Made by a program: the position numbers and the translations under genes. Source: Asterella californica (lineage: Eukaryota; Streptophyta; Marchantiopsida; Marchantiales; Aytoniaceae). Taken from it: 64,000 nt of DNA. The stretch lies in NCBI GenBank assembly GCA_036924285.1, contig JAYKYS010000014.1, forward strand, positions 6,200,001-6,264,000, written 5' to 3'. Shown piece after piece: positions 1 through 12,854 of the stretch. The first letter of the stretch is position 1. Each line of letters opens with the position of its first letter. Below the pieces are notes generated by a model, which had not been told where the DNA came from, ran no database searches, and saw nothing but the letters and a program-made list of their open reading frames with translations.

Positions 1-3000
1 ACCTTCTTTAACTGGTTTGGGTCGTAATCTATGCGTTCTGTCAAATCTGCCTTTGTTTCTCTCTCTAGCAATCTTTAATCTTTCGACAGCTTTGGCAACA
101 TCCTCAGGTCTTCGTTCTAACTGCTGGATCCTTAATGCAAGAAGATCCTCCGTACTTCTACCATCTTCCCATGGCAAAACATTCCAAGTAGGCACAACCT
201 CCTCAATCGGCATCACAGGTTTTTGCCCTAGTATCAACTCTGCTGGCATGTAACCTGTAACGGTACTATGAGTTGTACGGTCTGCCCACAAAGCAAACGG
301 TAGCAGTCTAGGCCATTCACGGATCTTACCCTTGCAAGCTTTTACCAAAGCTTTGATGATTGGCGGATGACCTCTTTCGCTCTTGCCATTCCCTTCAGGA
401 TTGTAAGCAGTGGTTAACGCCAACTTGATTCCCAATCGCTTGAAGAACTCAACTGCTTCTTGTGAATCCAGCTCACCCCTATCTACAGTGATCTTCCCCA
501 CACACCCATACCTACAAATAACATCTTCAAGTAGAAAGCGGCAAACACTAGCAGTGGTCTTCGTCCTCAGGGCACGACTTCGACTTGGTTAGATAGATCT
601 TCTCTAGCCAAGACTAGATATCTCATTTGTCCAAGTCCAAATGGCATAGTTACCAGATCAACTACCCATTTGTAATGAATGGCTAAAGGATAAGTAGGAT
701 GCAATCCATCACGATGACGTACGTTGGAATACATCTGGCAGGGTATACAGGATGAAACAAACTGTACTACATCCTTATACATACCCTTCCACCAATACTT
801 CTCCTTCATCTTGGCAAATGTTGCCCAAACTCCTCTGTGACCGGCCCATAGACTCTCATGAAACTCCTTGATCAGCTGCTGCTGTAATCCCAAGTCACAT
901 ACCACCCGTTGTAGTATACCTCCTTGTAGCTTAGGGCGCTTCCATAGATGTCCTCCATGTAAAAAGTAACCATAAGCTATTCTACGGATCCTCTTGAAAT
1001 CTGCATCAGACCAGCCTTCTTGCCTTTCCAGTGAACTCAAATAGCGCCCAAGATCCAACCACTCGCCATCATACACAGTTTCCTCAAAAAACTCCAACGA
1101 GGCTGCAAAACAGCTTCTATCTCTTCTAGCAAGAGCACTAGAATAGAACTCTGTTCCCACATCCTCCTGATCGTCTATCATTTCTTTCTCATCGTAATAC
1201 CTAGCCCTTGATAACATATCTGCCACAGGATTGTCCTTCCCTGCAATATGTCTAAACTCTGGGTTCAAGGACTTGATATATGCTATCCACCTCAACATAG
1301 CAATGTCTGGAGTTGTACAGCTAGTAATCATTCCTAGGAGAGGTAAACAATCTGTCTCTACAACCACAGGTGCTCCTATCAAGTATTCCTTGTCGCTCTT
1401 CATCGCAGTAACTACTCTCCATAGTTCTCTCTTGACCTGAGGGTAGTCTCTCTGCCGTGAACTTAATACCTTAGCACCAAAACGCACCACATACCTATTT
1501 CCATCCTGATCATCTTGTCCTATAGCCCATCCAATGCCAATAGGACTAGTATCAACAGTAAGGATAACAGATCTGCCCAACTCATATGTTACCTTCCGTA
1601 GAGTTGGTGGTGAAGACAACAGATCCTTCAACTTCTTCATAGACTCGCTTTGCTCCTCTTGCCACTGAAATCTTTGCCCCTTCCTCAGCAACTTGTACAA
1701 CGGATCTGCTACATGAGCAAAGTGTGGAATCCATATATGATAAAACACACATGCACCTAGAAACCTTCTCACCTCGGTAACCGACACACGTCTCCTTCAT
1801 TCTTCGAATGGCATCAACCTTGTTTGGACAAGGTTTCCGACCATAAGATCCACATAGATGCCCCACAATCAATACCTCTTGTTCTCCAAATACAGACTTT
1901 GCTCTTGATAAAGTCAAATGAACCTCCTCCAGTCGACTCAATATCTTATCACAATCAGCTATGTGATCTGCAACAAACTTACGGCACCCCCTCTGATCCA
2001 TTACCTCATTCTTCTCCTCCTCAGCACATCCTTTGATCGGCACATCATCAAGGAATGGCATAGTTTTTTCAGGAATGAAGTCCCTCAAAACTTTGTTCAT
2101 GCCATTCATCATATGTGCTACAGAATTGGTAGCACCTTGTGGCAAGGTGCACATCCTTAGTAATCCCAAAGGTGTCCTCATTGTAGTCAAGTCTCTACTT
2201 TCAGAGGATAATTGAAACTGATCATACCATGAATATAAGTCTCCCATTGAATAGATAGCACGACCAGCAAAAGCCTCTGCAAACTCGTGTACAATAGGTC
2301 CTATACCCATATTCCTGATAGTCACCTTGTTAACTGGCTGCATATCTTGAATGAATCTCAAAGCTCCACTCTTCTTCGGAACAGTAAACCATCTACTAGA
2401 ATAGGGAGCTATCGACGGTTCCAAGATACTCATCCTAATCCTCTCATTGAGCAAGTCTATCAGCTTTGGCAGATGAGCTCTAGGCACAAGGATAGGACGT
2501 AGATTCCAAGGCACATGCGGTATAGTAAAGATTACCATAGGTGCAACTACACTTGGATCTACACATCCTACTTCATGTGACTCAAACGCAAACGCCTTAC
2601 CATGCCTAGATAGCATCTCCCTGAAGCTCTTCTTCTCTTGCTCAGTAAGAAATCCATCACCTCCAATCCTCAGCTCCTTCAGTGTTGTTTCTGTGAACTG
2701 GTGCCCAATTCTTCTCGGTCCTCTGAGCGTCGGTTCTCGTGCAGCTTGCTCCATCTTCTGATTGTAATCGAGTGGCAAAGGCAAAGCCACTGGTTTGACT
2801 TTCTTTGCCACTGACTTGTACTTGGTCTCCACATACACCTCTTGTCGATCTATAAACTTATCAATAACATCATAAAGCTCATTGGAGCTCACTCTCACCA
2901 CTCTATCTACATCATCTGTAGAGCTTTCTAATATAGATTTCAACTCTCCTATAGTATCTACCAAATATTGCTCTTCAAACACTCCAGATATGTATTCATC

Positions 3001-3096
3001 TCCTCCTAACTCTCCACTATCCCACAAAGACTGCTGTACATACTTCACATGTTGTCTCTCAAACCTCTTCAGATTCTCAACCTTCCTATAACACAT
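1..3096 (-). pseudogene. Family A copy 1, pol (RT, RNase H, integrase), broken and cut by the window edge
   Basis: Minus-strand pol relic of the left copy. From 3096 downward come reverse transcriptase (F-L-D-D catalytic box near 2041-2055), RNase H, and integrase with an HHCC zinc finger and catalytic core. One frameshift separates the RT and RNase H segments near 1790, and a second breaks the integrase near 567-580. The GPY/F-type C-terminus falls beyond base 1. Both frameshifts recur at the matching positions of copy 2. The protein resembles the pol of element B at 25565-29053 along its length. It cannot encode an intact polyprotein. Confidence 0.9.
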
Positions 3097-3409
3097 TGAT
3101 CCACATGATGTCAGTTCTAAGAAGCTAGTGGATAAAGCTTCCTGCTCTACTGGATCAGGCGAGAATCCTATCTCTACTGTACCGTTGAAGTCTCGCTCTT
3201 CAATGGTACTCTGCCAAAACCCCTAGACTCTCTAAACTCCTGAGTAATCTTAGTAGTGGACGGTCTCTCAAGCTATCACGATTCCTCTCATGTTCTGCAG
3301 CAACGGTCAAAAACTAAACAGCTCTTTTGCCGTCTCTACTACGTATCCTAGCATAGGCTGAACCATCATCCATAACTCGTGTCTCCATTCTGACAGCAGT
3401 AATGTAAGG

Positions 3410-5545
3410 CTACCCTAGAATGATAGGATAGGTTGACATGTCTTGCACAAAGAAATTCTGAACATCACTGATGTCACCCACAGTTACCTTGATGTTGGGG
3501 CAAGCACCATAGAGTTCTCCCCTCTGGTTGTTGGCAGCGCGGATAAGCCATCCATGGTCGGTGTCTATGGGCCATCTCCCACGCTTGTACAGCTCCTTAG
3601 ACATCAGATTAATCTCTGAGCCATGATCAATCAACGCCACCACAGGTTCCTCTAGATCTCCCAGCTTCACTAAGGTCTCTGTGGTTGCTCTTGCCCAATA
3701 GTTGTGAGAGTAATGGCTCTTCTGCGATGCTTCCACCTCATCTTCAAACCTCACGTGCTGATAGGATCTCCCCTCTGATACTTGAGAGCAGTAACCAGCA
3801 ATCTCATCTTCCTCATCATTCGACAGTTTGGTCCCTAGAGCGTTAAGCGTAGCTGCTTCACCCAAAATCTGACGTTTCCTCTTGATGATATCTATGATAA
3901 CCTCATGGAACTCACGCTTTGCTATCCCAAGAATCTCACCCAGAGTAAACTCAACTTTCCCATTCAAGATACGGTTCTCTAACACCTGCTTCAAGTCTGT
4001 AGCAATCTCAATGTCAGACTGAAGTTTGTATGCAGGCATCTTACCCTTCTCCTTGCTTCTCTCCTTCTCCTTTGGTGTTGTAGGCGGTAGATCCTCCATA
4101 GTCTCCTCCCGAGTAGGTGTTGTCTCCTGCCTTGTCTCTGGTCTAGCCCTTTCACTCCTTGTAGCAGGTCGTTTGGCTGTAGAAGCCTCACCTGCATCCT
4201 CCCTCCTGCATTTTTCTTCTAGTACAGCTTCATGTTGACTTCTTGCAACATAAGCATGCACTGACATAGTATCCACAGGGTCATTCCATCCTGTAGTTTC
4301 CCGAATTGAGTTGTCAACCCTTCGTAGCACATCCTTGTCTAGCTCTGTTCTAGCTACGGACCGCACTACATCAGACCACAACCCAGTAGTCCCTTTCTCT
4401 CTCTCCATCTCCACTTTCACTCCACAGGTAGCAGCATTCACAAGAGAAACAACATGTGATGCTGATATCTCATTCACAAGTCTCTTCATACCACCCTTGC
4501 CAAAGTTGGTTCCCAACATCATCCCAGTCTCTCTCAGATGGATCTTACCATCTTTGAAGAAGATCAGATCCTTCCTCAATGCATCTGAAAACTCTCCACA
4601 ATCTCTTCTTACATGGTCTAGGCTATCACATCATATACAACGATGAACAAAGCCTTCTCTCATATGAGGTCTCTGCATAGCAGGCTGTACATTCTGCTCC
4701 TTCTCTTCTAACATAGTGAGCTTAAGCTTAAGCTCCTTCATACCCTTAATCAACTCATCAAGCGGTGAGTCTTCCTCTCTAGCAACTACCAAAGCGGGTT
4801 TAGTAGGCAACTGCTTGACAGGAATTATCAGAGGTGCTGCTTCACTTACCACCACCTTGTCCCTTCTTCTCTGTCTCTTGGTCAGCAAAGAGACAGCCTC
4901 TTCAACCTCCTTCCAATCAGTCTTCAATCCTCTCTCCTCACTCTTGTCTTCCAGCAACAGCTCAAGCTTCTCCTGAATAGTCACGTCCGCTGCTTGTAGG
5001 AAAAGCTCAGTCTTCTCCACCTCTAGTGTAAGCTTCTCTGTCCTAGAAAGCTGAGCATACTGACGATCAAACTCTCTTAACAACTCATTTACAGACAAAC
5101 CTTTGTTAGGCTTCACCACCCACTCCAAGAACGTTCTCTTGGTCACCCTCTCTGAATCTTCAGTGTAGTACTCCTCCTTCAAAGCGCGCATAAAGCTCTC
5201 CCAACTCTGTCCTTGCTGCAGCTTGAGCTCCTTCACACGCCCACGAATCTCAGGCACAACAGCAAGTTCAAAGTTCTCCACCATCTCCTTCTCAGGTACC
5301 TTGTTCACCTCCATCTCCCTAGCATAATATCGCACGTACTTGGAAATATCTGTCCCCTTGAACTGGTCCATCTGATGCACCACAGATTGCAACGCCTTGG
5401 TTGCTAATACCTCCTTCCTCTCTGTGCTCTGCTGCTGCTGCATAAACATGGAAAAAGCTTGGAACATCTTCATCGTAGCAGCATCCAACTGAACAGGTTG
5501 CTGAGCAGCAGCAGCAGCTCCACTTGATGATCCTTGGTTGGCCAT
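3410..5545 (-). pseudogene. Family A copy 1, gag-protease, broken
   Basis: The start at 5545 is the first ATG after the tRNA primer site. The gag begins with an Ala/Gln-rich N-terminus followed by a helical capsid-like region. A TGA at 4631-4633 replaces the Trp inside the CCHC zinc knuckle (CIWC in element B). The reading frame continues to an aspartic protease with an unusual D-H-G-S active site near 3621-3632, then stops at TAG where B has Gln. Another TAG for Gln lies just downstream, and the link to pol is out of frame. The same lesions occur in copy 2. Confidence 0.9.
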
Positions 5546-5592
5546 GATATCTGATCCTGTAACACTCTCAAGAAAACTCCCAACCTAGGTGT

Positions 5593-5610
5593 TTCACGTC
5601 GAGTTCACCA
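5593..5610 (-). other. Primer-binding site, tRNA-Trp-like (family A)
   Basis: The plus strand TTCACGTCGAGTTCACCA has the form of a tRNA 3' end with CCA. From memory, plant cytosolic tRNA-Trp ends TTCACGTCGGGTTCACCA, one mismatch away. It lies 10 bases inside the LTR. An identical site is at 12827-12844, and element B carries the same 18-mer. Confidence 0.75.
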
Positions 5611-5620
5611 AAAGAGAGTA

Positions 5621-6900
5621 TGTCAGAGTGTAATCCGTCTACCTAGGAAAGCGCCGGGCTTCTGGCTGTGGTTGTTTACTCAAGAGGTTGGCTTTCAGGT
5701 CACAACAGGAGCTATAAACACTCACAGAGGAGTGTAGGATCTTCTAATATGCTCAAAAAGCGAAATCTAGGTCTCACTAGTAGTAATAGGATTCGGCGGT
5801 GAACTTTGACACTCACGGAGAGGAAAACTATGAAGGTTTAGACCTCTAAACTTCCCCTACATGCAAATGAGGTACTACTGAACTCACAGACGAAATTTCA
5901 GCCTGAGATCAAATTCTGACACGGAGATATGAACGGAAAAGTTCTGAGCAAGAAACTACGGCAATTTCTGGTACCCTGATGGCTATTTCAACCTATAACA
6001 GGAGTTTGGCTCGATCAATTTCAAAGTTTCTTACAGGATTTGCAGTTTACAGGGTGCTGAACATCCCTGTGAAGTTGGGACTCCTGAATGTACACAGAAC
6101 TGCAGATCTCCTCCTCTGAAGTCGCTGCTCTAGATTAAGAGCTTTTCAGACCCCCTCAGCTTCAGCGGCCGCCCTGAATTACTCAGTCGCTCAATCGATA
6201 TGAAACTTTTTGTGAAATCGCAGCCCTGCTGGCGGAGAACACAACCCCGAAGTTTTGAACAATTTCCTCAAATCTGCTGCGAGTGACACTGAAAACCCTA
6301 AATCCAACAAAAGTGATTCAATTCTAGCACAATCCGAACTTCAATTGCTCATAACTCCATCTTTATTGACTCAAATCGATCGAAATTTTCACTGGAAGTG
6401 CTTGGCATGACGAGCTCTCTCTCCATGTGCCCTCAGATTTCGAAGATCCCTCACCAAATGCTCGAACTCCACTCTAGAGCTCTGTTTCTAAATTTAGAGT
6501 TAAACTAAAGACAAAAACAGACCAATGGGAGTTCATAGCTCCACTTGGTTGTCTTTTAGTACCCTAAACCACGTGGCAACTTAGTTTTACTCATAGGCTA
6601 CCACGTCAAGCTCCCTAGAGTGCCAGCGTAAACCTTAAACTACCTAAAACGACACGCAGCCCCGAAAAATAACTTAAATCAGCTAGAAAGTGTGCATGGG
6701 CGACACGCAAATACAACCCATGAGCTTAAGCCCTATCACATGGTAATCAACCTACTAAGACTCAAAATAGTGTTAACACCGTATGCAAAGGTGTCAAACA
6801 TATACATAAACGACTAGAAGTAATATAAGCTAACTTCTAGAACTACTAAACTCAAGCGCCAGAGTAGAAGTTAAGCATGTAGCCGCCAAGTAGCGCGACA
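5621..6900 (-). repeat. Central shared LTR of the family A array
   Basis: 1280-bp LTR with TGTC...GACA ends. It serves as the 3' LTR of the right copy and the 5' LTR of the left copy. I found only two substitutions against the right LTR: A at about 6352 against G at 13586, and T at about 6686 against C at 13920. A more diverged solo LTR of the same family is at 32753-34044. Confidence 0.92.
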
Positions 6901-6912
6901 TCCACCCCCTCT
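6901..6912 (-). other. Polypurine tract of family A
   Basis: On the minus strand AGAGGGGGTGGA directly precedes the LTR start TGTCGCGC. Element B has the same 12 purine-rich bases before its 3' LTR, which supports kinship of the two families and fixes the LTR boundary. Confidence 0.85.
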
Positions 6913-6946
6913 GAACCTGCACATCCTCCGGTATGTGCCATCCAGA

Positions 6947-9900
6947 TCAAGACTCTTCAGCTTCGGCTTCAAACTCATCTTCAACATGCATTGAGTCTTC
7001 AGCTTCGTCCTTTGTAAACTCTGCAACGTTCTGGTCCTCCCCTCTCCTCCTAAAGAGCTTGATTCTCTTTCCTGCGACTGGTATCTTGAACACTGCACCA
7101 TCTAACTCTCTCAAGGAGTATGTGGCATTATCATAAACTTCTAACATCACATAAGGTCCAAACTATCTCTTGGAGAACTTCCTGATAGTGCTATGCTGAT
7201 TATCAAGACTACTATCATAGACTAACACCCAATCACCTTCTTTAACTGGTTTGGGTCGTAATCTATGCGTTCTGTCAAATCTGCCTTTGTTTCTCTCTCT
7301 AGCAATCTTTAATCTTTCGACAGCTTTGGCAACATCCTCAGGTCTTCGTTCTAACTGCTGGATCCTTAATGCAAGAAGATCCTCCGTACTTCTACCATCT
7401 TCCCATGGCAAAACATTCCAAGTAGGCACAACCTCCTCAATCGGCATCACAGGTTTTTGCCCTAGTATCAACTCTGCTGGCATGTAACCTGTAACGGTAC
7501 TATGAGTTGTACGGTCTGCCCACAAAGCAAACGGTAGCAGTCTAGGCCATTCACGGATCTTACCCTTGCAAGCTTTTACCAAAGCTTTGATGATTGGCGG
7601 ATGACCTCTTTCGCTCTTGCCATTCCCTTCAGGATTGTAAGCAGTGGTTAACGCCAACTTGATTCCCAATCGCTTGAAGAACTCAACTGCTTCTTGTGAA
7701 TCCAGCTCACCCCTATCTACAGTGATCTTCCCCACACACCCATACCTACAAATAACATCTTCAAGTAGAAAGCGGCAAACACTAGCAGTGGTCTTCGTCC
7801 TCAGGGCACGACTTCGACTTGGTTAGATAGATCTTCTCTAGCCAAGACTAGATATCTCATTTGTCCAAGTCCAAATGGCATAGTTACCAGATCAACTACC
7901 CATTTGTAATGAATGGCTAAAGGATAAGTAGGATGCAATCCATCACGATGACGTACGTTGGAATACATCTGGCAGGGTATACAGGATGAAACAAACTGTA
8001 CTACATCCTTATACATACCCTTCCACCAATACTTCTCCTTCATCTTGGCAAATGTTGCCCAAACTCCTCTGTGACCGGCCCATAGACTCTCATGAAACTC
8101 CTTGATCAGCTGCTGCTGTAATCCCAAGTCACATACCACCCGTTGTAGTATACCTCCTTGTAGCTTAGGGCGCTTCCATAGATGTCCTCCATGTAAAAAG
8201 TAACCATAAGCTATTCTACGGATCCTCTTGAAATCTGCATCAGACCAGCCTTCTTGCCTTTCCAGTGAACTCAAATAGCGCCCAAGATCCAACCACTCGC
8301 CATCATACACAGTTTCCTCAAAAAACTCCAACGAGGCTGCAAAACAGCTTCTATCTCTTCTAGCAAGAGCACTAGAATAGAACTCTGTTCCCACATCCTC
8401 CTGATCGTCTATCATTTCTTTCTCATCGTAATACCTAGCCCTTGATAACATATCTGCCACAGGATTGTCCTTCCCTGCAATATGTCTAAACTCTGGGTTC
8501 AAGGACTTGATATATGCTATCCACCTCAACATAGCAATGTCTGGAGTTGTACAGCTAGTAATCATTCCTAGGAGAGGTAAACAATCTGTCTCTACAACCA
8601 CAGGTGCTCCTATCAAGTATTCCTTGTCGCTCTTCATCGCAGTAACTACTCTCCATAGTTCTCTCTTGACCTGAGGGTAGTCTCTCTGCCGTGAACTTAA
8701 TACCTTAGCACCAAAACGCACCACATACCTATTTCCATCCTGATCATCTTGTCCTATAGCCCATCCAATGCCAATAGGACTAGTATCAACAGTAAGGATA
8801 ACAGATCTGCCCAACTCATATGTTACCTTCCGTAGAGTTGGTGGTGAAGACAACAGATCCTTCAACTTCTTCATAGACTCGCTTTGCTCCTCTTGCCACT
8901 GAAATCTTTGCCCCTTCCTCAGCAACTTGTACAACGGATCTGCTACATGAGCAAAGTGTGGAATCCATATATGATAAAACACACATGCACCTAGAAACCT
9001 TCTCACCTCGGTAACCGACACACGTCTCCTTCATTCTTCGAATGGCATCAACCTTGTTTGGACAAGGTTTCCGACCATAAGATCCACATAGATGCCCCAC
9101 AATCAATACCTCTTGTTCTCCAAATACAGACTTTGCTCTTGATAAAGTCAAATGAACCTCCTCCAGTCGACTCAATATCTTATCACAATCAGCTATGTGA
9201 TCTGCAACAAACTTACGGCACCCCCTCTGATCCATTACCTCATTCTTCTCCTCCTCAGCACATCCTTTGATCGGCACATCATCAAGGAATGGCATAGTTT
9301 TTTCAGGAATGAAGTCCCTCAAAACTTTGTTCATGCCATTCATCATATGTGCTACAGAATTGGTAGCACCTTGTGGCAAGGTGCACATCCTTAGTAATCC
9401 CAAAGGTGTCCTCATTGTAGTCAAGTCTCTACTTTCAGAGGATAATTGAAACTGATCATACCATGAATATAAGTCTCCCATTGAATAGATAGCACGACCA
9501 GCAAAAGCCTCTGCAAACTCGTGTACAATAGGTCCTATACCCATATTCCTGATAGTCACCTTGTTAACTGGCTGCATATCTTGAATGAATCTCAAAGCTC
9601 CACTCTTCTTCGGAACAGTAAACCATCTACTAGAATAGGGAGCTATCGACGGTTCCAAGATACTCATCCTAATCCTCTCATTGAGCAAGTCTATCAGCTT
9701 TGGCAGATGAGCTCTAGGCACAAGGATAGGACGTAGATTCCAAGGCACATGCGGTATAGTAAAGATTACCATAGGTGCAACTACACTTGGATCTACACAT
9801 CCTACTTCATGTGACTCAAACGCAAACGCCTTACCATGCCTAGATAGCATCTCCCTGAAGCTCTTCTTCTCTTGCTCAGTAAGAAATCCATCACCTCCAA

Positions 9901-10330
9901 TCCTCAGCTCCTTCAGTGTTGTTTCTGTGAACTGGTGCCCAATTCTTCTCGGTCCTCTGAGCGTCGGTTCTCGTGCAGCTTGCTCCATCTTCTGATTGTA
10001 ATCGAGTGGCAAAGGCAAAGCCACTGGTTTGACTTTCTTTGCCACTGACTTGTACTTGGTCTCCACATACACCTCTTGTCGATCTATAAACTTATCAATA
10101 ACATCATAAAGCTCATTGGAGCTCACTCTCACCACTCTATCTACATCATCTGTAGAGCTTTCTAATATAGATTTCAACTCTCCTATAGTATCTACCAAAT
10201 ATTGCTCTTCAAACACTCCAGATATGTATTCATCTCCTCCTAACTCTCCACTATCCCACAAAGACTGCTGTACATACTTCACATGTTGTCTCTCAAACCT
10301 CTTCAGATTCTCAACCTTCCTATAACACAT
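6947..10330 (-). pseudogene. Family A copy 2, complete but broken pol
   Basis: Full-length pol relic. RT is at 10330-9020 with its F-L-D-D box near 9275-9289. RNase H and the start of integrase are at 9021-7801; the integrase core continues at 7735-7163, followed by a GPY/F-type C-terminus at 7150-6947. Lesions are a frameshift near 9024, a frameshift near 7805, and a TAG at the Trp of the GPY/F region near 7160. The RT segment has Trp where B has Gly in the S-G-Y-D motif. The pol type, with a long IN C-terminus and no chromodomain, matches element B. I see no reading-frame difference from copy 1. Confidence 0.92.
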
Positions 10331-10643
10331 TGATCCACATGATGTCAGTTCTAAGAAGCTAGTGGATAAAGCTTCCTGCTCTACTGGATCAGGCGAGAAT
10401 CCTATCTCTACTGTACCGTTGAAGTCTCGCTCTTCAATGGTACTCTGCCAAAACCCCTAGACTCTCTAAACTCCTGAGTAATCTTAGTAGTGGACGGTCT
10501 CTCAAGCTATCACGATTCCTCTCATGTTCTGCAGCAACGGTCAAAAACTAAACAGCTCTTTTGCCGTCTCTACTACGTATCCTAGCATAGGCTGAACCAT
10601 CATCCATAACTCGTGTCTCCATTCTGACAGCAGTAATGTAAGG

Positions 10644-12779
10644 CTACCCTAGAATGATAGGATAGGTTGACATGTCTTGCACAAAGAAATTCTGAACATC
10701 ACTGATGTCACCCACAGTTACCTTGATGTTGGGGCAAGCACCATAGAGTTCTCCCCTCTGGTTGTTGGCAGCGCGGATAAGCCATCCATGGTCGGTGTCT
10801 ATGGGCCATCTCCCACGCTTGTACAGCTCCTTAGACATCAGATTAATCTCTGAGCCATGATCAATCAACGCCACCACAGGTTCCTCTAGATCTCCCAGCT
10901 TCACTAAGGTCTCTGTGGTTGCTCTTGCCCAATAGTTGTGAGAGTAATGGCTCTTCTGCGATGCTTCCACCTCATCTTCAAACCTCACGTGCTGATAGGA
11001 TCTCCCCTCTGATACTTGAGAGCAGTAACCAGCAATCTCATCTTCCTCATCATTCGACAGTTTGGTCCCTAGAGCGTTAAGCGTAGCTGCTTCACCCAAA
11101 ATCTGACGTTTCCTCTTGATGATATCTATGATAACCTCATGGAACTCACGCTTTGCTATCCCAAGAATCTCACCCAGAGTAAACTCAACTTTCCCATTCA
11201 AGATACGGTTCTCTAACACCTGCTTCAAGTCTGTAGCAATCTCAATGTCAGACTGAAGTTTGTATGCAGGCATCTTACCCTTCTCCTTGCTTCTCTCCTT
11301 CTCCTTTGGTGTTGTAGGCGGTAGATCCTCCATAGTCTCCTCCCGAGTAGGTGTTGTCTCCTGCCTTGTCTCTGGTCTAGCCCTTTCACTCCTTGTAGCA
11401 GGTCGTTTGGCTGTAGAAGCCTCACCTGCATCCTCCCTCCTGCATTTTTCTTCTAGTACAGCTTCATGTTGACTTCTTGCAACATAAGCATGCACTGACA
11501 TAGTATCCACAGGGTCATTCCATCCTGTAGTTTCCCGAATTGAGTTGTCAACCCTTCGTAGCACATCCTTGTCTAGCTCTGTTCTAGCTACGGACCGCAC
11601 TACATCAGACCACAACCCAGTAGTCCCTTTCTCTCTCTCCATCTCCACTTTCACTCCACAGGTAGCAGCATTCACAAGAGAAACAACATGTGATGCTGAT
11701 ATCTCATTCACAAGTCTCTTCATACCACCCTTGCCAAAGTTGGTTCCCAACATCATCCCAGTCTCTCTCAGATGGATCTTACCATCTTTGAAGAAGATCA
11801 GATCCTTCCTCAATGCATCTGAAAACTCTCCACAATCTCTTCTTACATGGTCTAGGCTATCACATCATATACAACGATGAACAAAGCCTTCTCTCATATG
11901 AGGTCTCTGCATAGCAGGCTGTACATTCTGCTCCTTCTCTTCTAACATAGTGAGCTTAAGCTTAAGCTCCTTCATACCCTTAATCAACTCATCAAGCGGT
12001 GAGTCTTCCTCTCTAGCAACTACCAAAGCGGGTTTAGTAGGCAACTGCTTGACAGGAATTATCAGAGGTGCTGCTTCACTTACCACCACCTTGTCCCTTC
12101 TTCTCTGTCTCTTGGTCAGCAAAGAGACAGCCTCTTCAACCTCCTTCCAATCAGTCTTCAATCCTCTCTCCTCACTCTTGTCTTCCAGCAACAGCTCAAG
12201 CTTCTCCTGAATAGTCACGTCCGCTGCTTGTAGGAAAAGCTCAGTCTTCTCCACCTCTAGTGTAAGCTTCTCTGTCCTAGAAAGCTGAGCATACTGACGA
12301 TCAAACTCTCTTAACAACTCATTTACAGACAAACCTTTGTTAGGCTTCACCACCCACTCCAAGAACGTTCTCTTGGTCACCCTCTCTGAATCTTCAGTGT
12401 AGTACTCCTCCTTCAAAGCGCGCATAAAGCTCTCCCAACTCTGTCCTTGCTGCAGCTTGAGCTCCTTCACACGCCCACGAATCTCAGGCACAACAGCAAG
12501 TTCAAAGTTCTCCACCATCTCCTTCTCAGGTACCTTGTTCACCTCCATCTCCCTAGCATAATATCGCACGTACTTGGAAATATCTGTCCCCTTGAACTGG
12601 TCCATCTGATGCACCACAGATTGCAACGCCTTGGTTGCTAATACCTCCTTCCTCTCTGTGCTCTGCTGCTGCTGCATAAACATGGAAAAAGCTTGGAACA
12701 TCTTCATCGTAGCAGCATCCAACTGAACAGGTTGCTGAGCAGCAGCAGCAGCTCCACTTGATGATCCTTGGTTGGCCAT
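10644..12779 (-). pseudogene. Family A copy 2, gag-protease, broken
   Basis: The ATG at 12779 starts a 304-residue open segment: Gln/Ala-rich N-terminus, capsid-like helices, and a Lys/Glu-rich region. A TGA at 11865-11867 falls at the zinc-knuckle Trp. The same frame resumes and runs through the zinc-knuckle remainder, a charged linker and the D-H-G-S protease to a TAG at 10644. Compared with element B, the stops are TGG to TGA and CAG to TAG changes, typical of cytosine deamination in silenced DNA. It is non-functional unless suppressed. Confidence 0.92.
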
Positions 12780-12826
12780 GATATCTGATCCTGTAACACT
12801 CTCAAGAAAACTCCCAACCTAGGTGT

Positions 12827-12844
12827 TTCACGTCGAGTTCACCA
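12827..12844 (-). other. Primer-binding site, tRNA-Trp-like (family A copy 2)
   Basis: Same 18 bases as 5593-5610, located 10 bases from the LTR edge at 12855. Confidence 0.75.
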
Positions 12845-12854
12845 AAAGAGAGTA

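Noticed and set aside
17..253. Many open frames opposite the retrotransposon genes (for example 17-253, 410-592, 4311-4646, 11545-11880)
   Set aside because: They are antisense shadows of gag-pol relics, repeated in both array copies with no family motif.
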